A DNA stretch of 7,720 nucleotides, from positions 1-7,720 of the forward strand of contig JANLHY010000527.1 of the NCBI GenBank assembly GCA_024653795.1. Reading direction: 5' to 3'. The DNA is from Candidatus Brocadiaceae bacterium (GTDB taxonomy: Bacteria > Planctomycetota > Brocadiia > Brocadiales > Brocadiaceae). The notes below the pieces were generated by a model. The model did no database searches. It saw only the letters and a program-made list of their open reading frames with translations, and had not been told where the DNA came from. Every line of letters starts with the position of its first letter. Within the stretch, counting starts at the first letter, position 1. Shown one piece after another: positions 1-6,019 of the stretch. A program made the translations under genes and the position numbers.

Positions 1-443
1 GACCAGTTATCTTTCGTGCTGTTGAATGCGTTTTTGTCTGGCGCGGTAGGGGCGGTAGTGGCGGCAGGGGCTTGAAATGAACTAAAATCTAGTCCATTAC
101 CGTTGTGAACACTATTATTTCCCAGGTCAAGGCCGGCAACGGGCGCAGCATTCGCTTGTTCGTATGCGCTCAGGTCGTTATTGTATTGCTCCATCGCCTG
201 ATCGTAGCCGGCCTGGTCGAATGTCGTGGTCGGATTATTTGAATAGGTCAGCTCCCCGTAAGGGGTGTATTGATTGATGCGGTTCGCTTCGGTCGTGTAT
301 TTAGCCATCTCAAGATTACCGGCTGCGGTCTCTTGTGCGGCTTTGGTGTAGTCTGGAGGTGCAGGCGGGGAGCTTTTCCCGAGATCGTTGCAGCCAGGAT
401 GTTTCCCGATGCTTCTAAGAAGGCTTACTGATAGTCCTAGCAT
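1..443 (-). CDS. Phage structural protein, N-terminal part (partial, runs off the left edge)
   Basis: This reading frame opens at ATG 443 and stays open to base 1, giving 147 complete codons of a longer protein. The start is chosen because GGAG at 454-451 sits 7 nt upstream. It lies inside the end of the GNAT gene, overlapping it by 29 nt. The protein starts MLGLSVSLLRS, then has a Pro-rich stretch (KSSPPAPPDYTKAAQ), an Ala/Gln/Asn-rich helix and the segment ANRINQYTPYGEL near residues 56-68. From memory, a PPDYT...AAGN...ANR.NQYTPYG pattern begins large structural proteins of short-tailed phages, usually located after the nozzle gene, as here. Residues 85-100 are rich in Tyr, Gln and Asn, and a Pro/Ala/Thr linker follows near residue 130. 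No lipobox or clear signal peptide is seen. An internal-virion or tail-associated role is inferred from position; the function is not shown. Confidence 0.82.
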   Translation of the reverse strand, partial: MLGLSVSLLRSIGKHPGCNDLGKSSPPAPPDYTKAAQETAAGNLEMAKYTTEANRINQYTPYGELTYSNNPTTTFDQAGYDQAMEQYNNDLSAYEQANAAPVAGLDLGNNSVHNGNGLDFSSFQAPAATTAPTAPDKNAFNSTKDNW

Positions 444-861
444 GATGTCGCTCCAAATACTTGCAATCTTCGCGGAACATTCGGTAGATCAATAAATCCC
501 CAAATCTTCCGGCGCGTTTCATTGAAAATTCAAGCTCAAAACCGAGCTTTTCCACGAATCGCTGAGACTGCAAATTGTTTGTCTCGACGCAGGCCGTTAT
601 TCTTGATGCTCCCGCTTGTACGAAAGCATAGTAAAACATGAACCATAAAAACTCGCGGGTCAGCCAATTACCTTCACCCGCAATACCGGCAGTGATGTTG
701 CTGCCGTTGAAGTCGCTATATATTACCCCCGCTACCAGCTCCCCGCAACTTTCAAGCCCAATTGCAGTGAAATTGTCGGTTTTTCTGCCATACCCGATTT
801 TCTCCGAAACAAAGTCAGCAATGCGCTGATAATCTTCCGGCTGGTCAAGGATGCGCTTCAC
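415..861 (-). CDS. GNAT-family N-acetyltransferase (phage-encoded)
   Basis: This 148-residue protein has the size of a single GNAT domain, which transfers an acyl group from acyl-CoA to an amine. Residues 42-62 (LVAGVIYSDFNGSNITAGIAG) fit the central beta strands. Residues 87-111 (RITACVETNN...SQRFVEKLGFELE) carry the most diagnostic part, the family's V..N..S..F.EKLGF signature, with Asn95/96, Ser99, Phe102, Lys105 and Gly107-Phe108. The usual R/Q-x-x-G-x-G/A acetyl-CoA loop is not obvious, which is common in phage members. The start is a GTG at 861, 6 nt after the stop of the preceding gene; its ribosome site is weak, so translation may depend on the upstream gene. The last 29 nt overlap the next gene. 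The substrate is unknown; a virion or host protein is possible. Confidence 0.82.
   Translation of the reverse strand: MKRILDQPEDYQRIADFVSEKIGYGRKTDNFTAIGLESCGELVAGVIYSDFNGSNITAGIAGEGNWLTREFLWFMFYYAFVQAGASRITACVETNNLQSQRFVEKLGFELEFSMKRAGRFGDLLIYRMFREDCKYLERHHARTISKPS
451..454 (-). promoter_or_regulatory. Ribosome binding site that sets the start at 443
   Basis: On the minus strand GGAG is followed by a 7-nt spacer (CGACATC) and ATG. It lies within the coding sequence of the upstream GNAT gene. It supports reading the downstream structural gene from 443 rather than from a later codon, and implies a 29-nt gene overlap. Confidence 0.7.
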
Positions 862-867
862 TTAAAA

Positions 868-1461
868 TTATTTCTTGCTTTCAAGTGATTTTTTCATCAT
901 TGCAGAAGGGCCTTTTGCCCTCATGTCTCTAGCAACCTGTAATACTTTCTCATAATCGTCTGGATGAGCAACATTCCAAACACCCTGAGATTCATTTGCA
1001 CCCTTACTATGCCCAGACAGCCTAATTTGTGGATTTATAAATCTTCCTGTTTGCGGGTCTGAAATGCGCAAGTAACTAGATGGGCCAGCAGCACTTCCGC
1101 TATGGTCAACAATAGCGTCAAAACCTTCATCTCTAAACCTTTGCGCTAAACTTTCAGCTTCGCTTTGAATTAAATCACGTCCACGATTAGATAGCCCCTC
1201 AGTTACAAATAATCCTGCACTTGTTTTTGGTTTTAATATGCCCGCCATCCCCATCGGCGCAAAGCCCATCCCCGCATTCATAATGCCTTCATCCAAACCT
1301 TGCGGCGTAACCGTCGCGGCATAGTCTTTTGCAATGTTTCCAACATCGCCAAAGTTGCCAGTCAGCGCAGCTCCCATCATCTCGCGGAATGGGCGACCTT
1401 TGTCCCACTGGTTTTTAACACCAGTGCCCAGCGCTTCAGCCATTGCCTTGAGTTTGTCCAC
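868..1461 (-). CDS. Conserved phage protein of unknown function, apparently chimeric
   Basis: This gene encodes 197 residues and starts at GTG 1461, whose G is also the last base of the preceding TAG stop (TAGTG), which indicates translational coupling; the local ribosome site is weak. Residues 1-75 contain helical sequence and the motif GMGFAPMGMAGIL. From memory, a similar FAPMG-AG segment occurs in several phage proteins ahead of differing C-terminal parts. Residues 76-197 form a separate part: a helix with RGRDLIQSEAESLAQRFRDEGFDA, then SGSAAGPSSYLRISDP, then IRLSGHSKG, and a basic tail (KKSLESKK). The coding sequence of this second part is visibly richer in A+T than the first part and than the neighbouring genes, which suggests recombination near base 1240. 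No catalytic motif could be assigned. It may be an internal-virion or accessory protein. Confidence 0.78.
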   Translation of the reverse strand: MDKLKAMAEALGTGVKNQWDKGRPFREMMGAALTGNFGDVGNIAKDYAATVTPQGLDEGIMNAGMGFAPMGMAGILKPKTSAGLFVTEGLSNRGRDLIQSEAESLAQRFRDEGFDAIVDHSGSAAGPSSYLRISDPQTGRFINPQIRLSGHSKGANESQGVWNVAHPDDYEKVLQVARDMRAKGPSAMMKKSLESKK

Positions 1462-3041
1462 TAAACAATCCCATCACCAACTTCGTAGAGATAATCAGTC
1501 GCCTGCCAGCGCACCTCAATCCCCTGCGCATTCACGTGCAAACGTGTAGCAGCGCACAGACCGATTTCAGATACGCCTATCCAATTCCGCAAGGTCTCAA
1601 GCCCCGATCCCCATAATCCGATACCCCAGAGCGCAATGCCCCACAATGCACCGGATACCGTGTTGAATGTCACGGTTGAAACACGGTCGGCACCGTTGTA
1701 GTCAATGTCCAGCCCAGCCGATATTGCCGGTGATCCGTTTGATGAAATGATAGGCCGGAGCATCTTGAAACTCTTTTTTGTCCGGCTCTTGAAATAATCG
1801 AAAGCTGTTTCAGCAATCCCGATAATCGCAATCCCGTTATCCCCAAAGGTTGACCAGCACTTGCTTACTGTCCCCGCTCCGCCCATGTACAACTCGCCAT
1901 CAAACACCGCGAAACAGTTGCCGTTGTAGCCGGTGAATCTGCACCAGGCGCCGGTCAGGACGTTCATCACATATTGCTGCTGAACACTTCCCTCATTCAC
2001 CGGGATATTAAGCAAAAGCATATTCGCCGCGGGGAAATGGCATAGTTCCCAGCCGAAGTTAGCCGAATAATTCAATGCGGCCGTGTTCATCGCCTGGTTG
2101 ATACGGTCGGTCAGGGCTACGCTGCGGTCAATCGAAGCTGATAGCAGGGCTTTGGACAACGGGAAAACGCCATTGACCAGGACCAGCAACAGATCCCCGC
2201 CGAACTTCTTGAGGCAGCGCCTGCCGATTGGCTCCCCGATATGCCATACGCCTTTCAATCCCCAAGTGGCAGCAGACGAAGGATCGGTTCCGGCATAAAC
2301 GATAACCTCGCCTTCCGATGTCACCATTACCAGAAAATCATCTGTCCCAGCCCCGGCATCCAGCGTCCAGGTGTCGATAGCCACCAGATAGCCCCCACGT
2401 TTAGCCAGCCCAGCGATGGAGAATTTAGTGGCGGCGCCGCCAACCGAGTCTGCCGCCAGATACCAGGCATCCAGTGTGTCTTTCTGAACAAACCACATCC
2501 GGCGCTGATGAATCGCCGCTGAAACGATGGTCGATGGTGTCAGTCCGGTAATGGCCGGGGTAGAGACTCCGGTGATGGTGATCCAAGCCGAATTGTTCCA
2601 GTATCGGGGAGAATCCACGCCGTTAAAACAGCACAGGTACGAATCCCCGCTGCTGTTGGTGAAATTCACATCATGCCAGCGTGCATTCGATAACCCGGTG
2701 ACTACCGCTGCCCCTACTGCGCCCGCTGCCGTAGTATTGAAGATTGACGTGCCAGCCGCCGCGAATAGCGTCTGCGTGCCCGCCGGGGTGTTGTACGGCA
2801 TCAGGGATTCAACCTGACTGACCAGCCCGGTAACATGCGAGGCAATGCCTTTTCTGAGCATCACATCTGCCGGGGTGGGGAACATGTCATCCATGATAAT
2901 TGCATCCCCTGGCTGCATCTCAGCTATCGGATCGCGGGCATTCCAGCCCTTTGTCGGGGCAGGGTGAGAGGTGATATTCGAGATGCGCCCGCGATTCGCC
3001 TTGGTGCGCAATGGCCTACGCAATGCGGCGATCTGCCTCAT
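1461..3041 (-). CDS. Tail nozzle / packaged-DNA stabilisation-type structural protein
   Basis: This 526-residue protein starts at ATG 3041, overlapping the upstream stop as ATGA, with GGGAG about 9 nt upstream. The N-terminal PAPTKGWNARDPIAEMQPGD, followed by DDMFPTPADVMLRKG, matches my recollection of a conserved phage tail family that opens with a WNARD-type segment. The middle is rich in Gly, Ala and short beta strands (ARWHDVNFTN, SYLCCFNGVDSPRYWN, GTDPSSAATWGLKGVWHIG, GRRCLKKFGGDLLLV), as expected of a beta-propeller such as the P22 gp10 nozzle class. Near residues 466-478 there are three LWG units spaced by two residues. It lies immediately after the connector-type gene, the usual place for a protein that extends and seals the portal channel. 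The exact family assignment needs a profile search; a structural tail protein is well supported. Confidence 0.85.
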   Translation of the reverse strand: MRQIAALRRPLRTKANRGRISNITSHPAPTKGWNARDPIAEMQPGDAIIMDDMFPTPADVMLRKGIASHVTGLVSQVESLMPYNTPAGTQTLFAAAGTSIFNTTAAGAVGAAVVTGLSNARWHDVNFTNSSGDSYLCCFNGVDSPRYWNNSAWITITGVSTPAITGLTPSTIVSAAIHQRRMWFVQKDTLDAWYLAADSVGGAATKFSIAGLAKRGGYLVAIDTWTLDAGAGTDDFLVMVTSEGEVIVYAGTDPSSAATWGLKGVWHIGEPIGRRCLKKFGGDLLLVLVNGVFPLSKALLSASIDRSVALTDRINQAMNTAALNYSANFGWELCHFPAANMLLLNIPVNEGSVQQQYVMNVLTGAWCRFTGYNGNCFAVFDGELYMGGAGTVSKCWSTFGDNGIAIIGIAETAFDYFKSRTKKSFKMLRPIISSNGSPAISAGLDIDYNGADRVSTVTFNTVSGALWGIALWGIGLWGSGLETLRNWIGVSEIGLCAATRLHVNAQGIEVRWQATDYLYEVGDGIV

Positions 3042-3733
3042 AGCACCCAGCTCCCGTCCGGCACATTGGTTCTGCCGCTACGTCTGCCACCCATGTAGAG
3101 ATGCCCCTTCACCCCATCCCGTGCGATAGCATCATTGACCAGAATCTCGTACTTCCTGAAATCCTCGGCATATTCCAACCCTTGTGATGCTTTCCATCTC
3201 CAGATAAGTCCGGCGGTCATCAGCGACTCATCCAGCCGCCCAACGTCCGCATCTGCCGCCCATGCGGATTGACCTGTCCCGCCGCTGGACTCGCACCAGT
3301 TTTTTGTCACCCATTCGAAAGCGACGGTATGACTCGCCGCCGGTACAGGAATCGCAAGCAGAGAATTCCCGCGAATCCTGAAGTGTATATCAGGCCCGGT
3401 GATCGAACTGGCCTTCATTTGCTGCCATTGCGTGTCATCGACAGGAAGCCATCTGCGATTGCTGGTTCTGTCCCAGATCGTATCATTCAGCATATAGCCA
3501 AAGTCAGCCCCAGCTATCGTGGTAATGGCACCCTGGGATTCGGTTGCCGCAGTGGTAAGCGTAGCCTCGCGGATCAAGTTTTGCCACCTGTGCCGGGAAG
3601 CCAGTTCTGCGCCCTCTTCGTTCGCCAACGAAATCATCCTGACCACATTCTCATCGGTCAACCCGATAGCAGACGCGGGCGAGTTCAGCCCGACCCGTTT
3701 TGATGCGTTCTGGATGATCGTCAACAGGCTCAT
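3038..3733 (-). CDS. Head-tail connector / adaptor-type protein
   Basis: The protein is 231 residues from ATG 3733. A longer frame begins at 3769, but 3733 is preferred because GAGGG ends 4 nt upstream, it makes a 4-nt ATGA overlap with the previous gene, and the protein then begins MSLLTIIQNASKRVG as related proteins do from memory. The sequence is helical at the start (LTDENVVRMISLANEEGAELASRHRW), followed by a beta-rich middle (GADFGYMLNDTIWDRTSNRRWLPV, FRIRGNSLLAIPVPA) and a helical C-terminus (SLMTAGLIWRWKASQGLEYAEDFRKYE). This pattern matches a widespread phage family encoded just before the nozzle-type gene in short-tailed phages. It probably docks beneath the portal to hold packaged DNA; that role is inferred from position and family. 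Confidence 0.82.
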   Translation of the reverse strand: MSLLTIIQNASKRVGLNSPASAIGLTDENVVRMISLANEEGAELASRHRWQNLIREATLTTAATESQGAITTIAGADFGYMLNDTIWDRTSNRRWLPVDDTQWQQMKASSITGPDIHFRIRGNSLLAIPVPAASHTVAFEWVTKNWCESSGGTGQSAWAADADVGRLDESLMTAGLIWRWKASQGLEYAEDFRKYEILVNDAIARDGVKGHLYMGGRRSGRTNVPDGSWVL

Positions 3734-3975
3734 AATTCCCTCGTTTTGTATTTGTAAGGAATAATCCAATTATTCATTACGCCCCTAGCCCATGAATAGG
3801 TATAAAGAGTGCATAGAGCAAAAATCCCCCATTGTTCTGCTATGTAGGCAGAATAAAACCAGAATGGCTGTCCTAACATCCCGAACACACATGCCCACCG
3901 TCTCCATGATTCACGGGTGTCTTGACTAAGCCAAATTGCCGTTGCCCCCGTAAATGCTATCGCTATTTGTTCCAT
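3730..3975 (-). CDS. Small hydrophobic, probably membrane, phage protein
   Basis: This gene encodes 81 residues. Its ATG at 3975 directly follows the TGA (3978-3976) of the previous gene, and its own TGA overlaps the next ATG. Hydrophobic stretches lie near residues 3-17 (QIAIAFTGATAIWLS), 28-45 (ACVFGMLGQPFWFYSAYI) and 49-66 (WGIFALCTLYTYSWARGV). Charged residues (DTRESWRR) follow the first and basic residues (YKYKTREL) end the protein, so two or three membrane passes are plausible. Tight coupling on both sides and a coherent composition argue for a real gene. I recall similar small proteins with the WLSQD.RES pattern in other phages, without known function. It could act in virion entry, as a DNA-ejection channel component, or at the host membrane; none of this is shown by the sequence. 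A holin is possible but is unusual in this position. Confidence 0.75.
   Translation of the reverse strand: MEQIAIAFTGATAIWLSQDTRESWRRWACVFGMLGQPFWFYSAYIAEQWGIFALCTLYTYSWARGVMNNWIIPYKYKTREL
3738..3742 (-). promoter_or_regulatory. Ribosome binding site that sets the connector start at 3733
   Basis: GAGGG with a 4-nt spacer (AATT) precedes ATG 3733. It lies inside the last codons of the small membrane-protein gene. It argues against the in-frame upstream codon at 3769, which would require a 40-nt overlap. Confidence 0.65.
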
Positions 3976-4545
3976 TCATGCCACCATTTTCAGTTTGGGC
4001 TTCGGGCCGGGCTTTTGCCGCACCTTTTCCTGCGTTCCTTGTTGCAGCTGTGCAATCGCCGCAAGCGCCTCATCGAGCTTTGCTTGCAGTTCGCTAACCT
4101 GAACGCTGTTCTTGCTCAAATATGCCCTGCAACGCTGCCGGATTTCATTGCCGCCCATCCCGACCTTTTGCAGCGACAGGTCGGACAATTCGGCCATCTG
4201 CTCGATGGTGTAGATATAGACCGATTTCAGCGCATCAGCCATGCCATTTGCCAGCCCAGGCAGCACCTCGATAGGCGTGCCTGCTTGCTGATGCTCCTTG
4301 CCTTCTGAGTACGCCTGCCATTCGTGCCGGTATTGGACTTTGTCGGCATCCGTGGCCTTGCGCCGGACTTCGCTCTTTGGCTGGCCGGGGCAGATGATGA
4401 TGATGAAATCCATCTGATCGCCAACCTCAACCCCTTGCTCCTTGCTCTTGAAGTTGTTGCGCACCCATTGCCGGTAAAACTTCACGTAGTTCCGTGCCTC
4501 TTTTGCATTGGCTGAAAATGCTGAATCGCTTTCAACGTCCATCAT
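3976..4545 (-). CDS. Conserved phage protein with C-terminal coiled coil and basic tail
   Basis: This protein has 189 residues from ATG 4545, or 188 from the adjacent ATG at 4542, which has the better 7-nt spacing from GGAG (4553-4550). Residues 18-50 (ARNYVKFYRQWVRNNFKS...MDFIIIICPGQ) are followed by a Trp-containing segment (QYRHEWQAYSEGKEHQQAGTPIEVLPGL) and a helical region (YIYTIEQMAELSDLSLQKVG) that reads like a small helix-hairpin or SAP-type fold. Residues 146-170 (SVQVSELQAKLDEALAAIAQLQQG) show heptad spacing of a short coiled coil, and the end (KPGPKPKLK) is basic. From memory this belongs to a family found near capsid genes in phages of Proteobacteria, with no assigned function. An oligomeric structural or assembly factor that may touch DNA through its basic tail is an inference. 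Confidence 0.78.
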   Translation of the reverse strand: MMDVESDSAFSANAKEARNYVKFYRQWVRNNFKSKEQGVEVGDQMDFIIIICPGQPKSEVRRKATDADKVQYRHEWQAYSEGKEHQQAGTPIEVLPGLANGMADALKSVYIYTIEQMAELSDLSLQKVGMGGNEIRQRCRAYLSKNSVQVSELQAKLDEALAAIAQLQQGTQEKVRQKPGPKPKLKMVA

Positions 4546-5984
4546 GCCGCTCCTTTACTCATCTGTTGATAAATCCACGGAATAAGCCCATCGCCGATTA
4601 CCTTGATGCGACAACCCAAACTGACCAGTTGCCGATATTGCCGCTGGAATTCTGTGGCTTGCTTCGCCATCCACGGCGCGCAGATAAAGTCTCTCCCCGC
4701 TGCGTGAATGTCCATCCGGCTTTCCTTGTCGTTCAATTCCTGCCGGTAGGCGTGGTTCTCTGCGCCTGAATAGCTCGAATCCATGCCGTACATGCGAATC
4801 TTCCTGAATCCCCATAGATAGGCTAGGTTCAGCGTCTTTAGCCCTACCGTAGCCCCGCCGCCGACCATGCAAATAGGCTTGTTGAACTTTTCGCAGAAAG
4901 TTTTTTCCTGTTCAAGAGTCTCAAAACATGCGGCCCAGACCGTCACGTTGTAGCCGTGAAGCGTTTCGAATATGTCCGGGTGACATTGTGCCGCCACCAG
5001 GTAAGTCACGTCCTTGTGCGGATTCTGGACAAATTGCACATTCTCTGGCCGGGCATCAAGCAGCACATGGAAATCAGGGATAATCCCGCGATCAATCAAC
5101 CAGTCATGCGTCCCGTTCATGGCAAAAATCACACCGCCGCGCTTCCTGTGCGTTCGCAGGTTCTCGAGTTCGTCATTCAAGGAAGGCGCTCCCCCCACGA
5201 TCATCGCCACACCTTCATGCTCCGGCAATTCGACAAATAGCGGCAAGTCGCGCGCCATGTTCTGTTCTGCCTGAGAGATCATGGTTGCCATTTTGGTATT
5301 CAGTTTTGACTCGAACCCCTCGATCAAATTCAAATCTTTTCCGCCATGGTCGCCAAGCATGAAACTCTTTCTGTTGCCGCGATAATGAACGATTTTCGCG
5401 CCGGTCAAATCTGTTCCGGGAACATCAGGTGTACGATTGTAAATGTCAAAATCCAGCACCTTTACGGACCATCGGTTGCTTTTGATTGTTCGCAATAGGG
5501 CTATCTGCTGTCCGTCCCATCCATCCTGTATAAGATGGTCGCTGTCATATTGCTCAAGAATATCGGCAATAACTTCTATCCCGTGCGGATGCTTGAAAAA
5601 CAATCCCTCCCCGCAATAAGTCCCATCATTCCTTGTTTTTATTGGGTATGGTGATGCGGCTAGGGCAAAGTCATCATCAAACACACTCGATAGATCATCC
5701 ATCAAAACCATGTCTGTTCCGATGGCGATGATATGGTCGTTGCATGTCTGCATAAACAGCAACAATGCCTCAATACTCCATCTTGCAAAATCTCCCTTGT
5801 TCGGATGGCGGAATATGTCGTCAACGCCATCCATTCGAGGGTAATCATTGTTCGATAGCTGAACTATCCGTGCGCCCGGCATGTGCCTGCGCACCGATTC
5901 AATCATCAGTTTTGCCCGTGGTGTAACTGGAGATGTCGAATCTCCCTGTCCCTGCAAGCAAAAAACTACTGTGATGTTTTCCAT
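4542..5984 (-). CDS. Glycosyltransferase-like (GT8-type) plus DUF115/MptE-like two-domain protein
   Basis: This 480-residue protein starts at ATG 5984 with AGGA close upstream. Residues 1-210 look like a GT-A fold: a strand at 4-10, a DxD-like metal site within GTDMVLMDD (89-97) followed by LSSVFDD, YCGEGLFF at 123-130, and IVHYRGNRK at 198-206, which fits the H-x-x-G-x-x-K motif of GT8 enzymes. Residues about 258-410 carry a DUF115-type pattern: IVGGAPSLND, FAMNGTHDWLIDRGIIPDFHVLLD, MVGGGATVGLKTLNLAYLWGF and MYGMDSSY. DUF115 occurs in bacterial motility-associated (Maf) proteins linked to flagellin glycosylation and in archaeal MptE, a pterin pyrophosphokinase. Placement between capsid and connector genes suggests modification of a virion protein, but sugar donor and target are unknown. 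Its stop overlaps the next start (ATGA). Confidence 0.82.
   Translation of the reverse strand: MENITVVFCLQGQGDSTSPVTPRAKLMIESVRRHMPGARIVQLSNNDYPRMDGVDDIFRHPNKGDFARWSIEALLLFMQTCNDHIIAIGTDMVLMDDLSSVFDDDFALAASPYPIKTRNDGTYCGEGLFFKHPHGIEVIADILEQYDSDHLIQDGWDGQQIALLRTIKSNRWSVKVLDFDIYNRTPDVPGTDLTGAKIVHYRGNRKSFMLGDHGGKDLNLIEGFESKLNTKMATMISQAEQNMARDLPLFVELPEHEGVAMIVGGAPSLNDELENLRTHRKRGGVIFAMNGTHDWLIDRGIIPDFHVLLDARPENVQFVQNPHKDVTYLVAAQCHPDIFETLHGYNVTVWAACFETLEQEKTFCEKFNKPICMVGGGATVGLKTLNLAYLWGFRKIRMYGMDSSYSGAENHAYRQELNDKESRMDIHAAGRDFICAPWMAKQATEFQRQYRQLVSLGCRIKVIGDGLIPWIYQQMSKGAA
4550..4556 (-). promoter_or_regulatory. Ribosome binding site AAAGGAG with two adjacent ATG codons
   Basis: AAAGGAG lies in the last codons of the DUF115 gene. 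It is 4 nt from ATG 4545 and 7 nt from ATG 4542. The first ATG forms an ATGA overlap with the upstream stop. Which of the two tandem codons is used cannot be decided from the sequence. Confidence 0.6.
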
Positions 5985-5993
5985 TGTCCTTTG

Positions 5994-6009
5994 CCGGGGT
6001 TTCCCCCGG
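5994..6009 (-). promoter_or_regulatory. GC hairpin with GAAA tetraloop in the leader of the DUF115 gene
   Basis: On the transcribed strand the sequence CCGGGG-GAAA-CCCCGG forms a perfect 6-bp all-GC stem with a GNRA loop. It occupies the 35-nt gap between the decoration-like gene stop (6022-6020) and ATG 5984, ending 9 nt before the ATG and directly before AAAGGA. No U-run follows, so it is not a standard intrinsic terminator. It may protect an upstream mRNA end, damp read-through, or limit ribosome access; which of these applies is not shown. Confidence 0.6.
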
Positions 6010-6019
6010 ACTTGTTGTA

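Noticed and set aside
1..443. Lipoprotein signal in the partial left-edge gene (HPGC)
   Set aside because: The residues before Cys do not fit the lipobox [LVI][ASTVI][GAS]C and a Lys/His pair interrupts the short hydrophobic stretch.
3269..3703. 144-codon open frame on the plus strand
   Set aside because: It is antisense to the connector-type gene and the translation is rich in Arg, Pro and Ser as expected for a shadow frame.
3734..3769. Upstream in-frame start for the connector protein at 3769
   Set aside because: The 12 extra residues (MDYSLQIQNEGI) lack a ribosome site and would lie deep in the previous gene; ATG 3733 has GAGGG and the ATGA overlap.
5994..6009. Intrinsic transcription terminator
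   Set aside because: The stem is strong but no run of U follows on the minus strand; the next bases are CAAAGGACA and the start codon.
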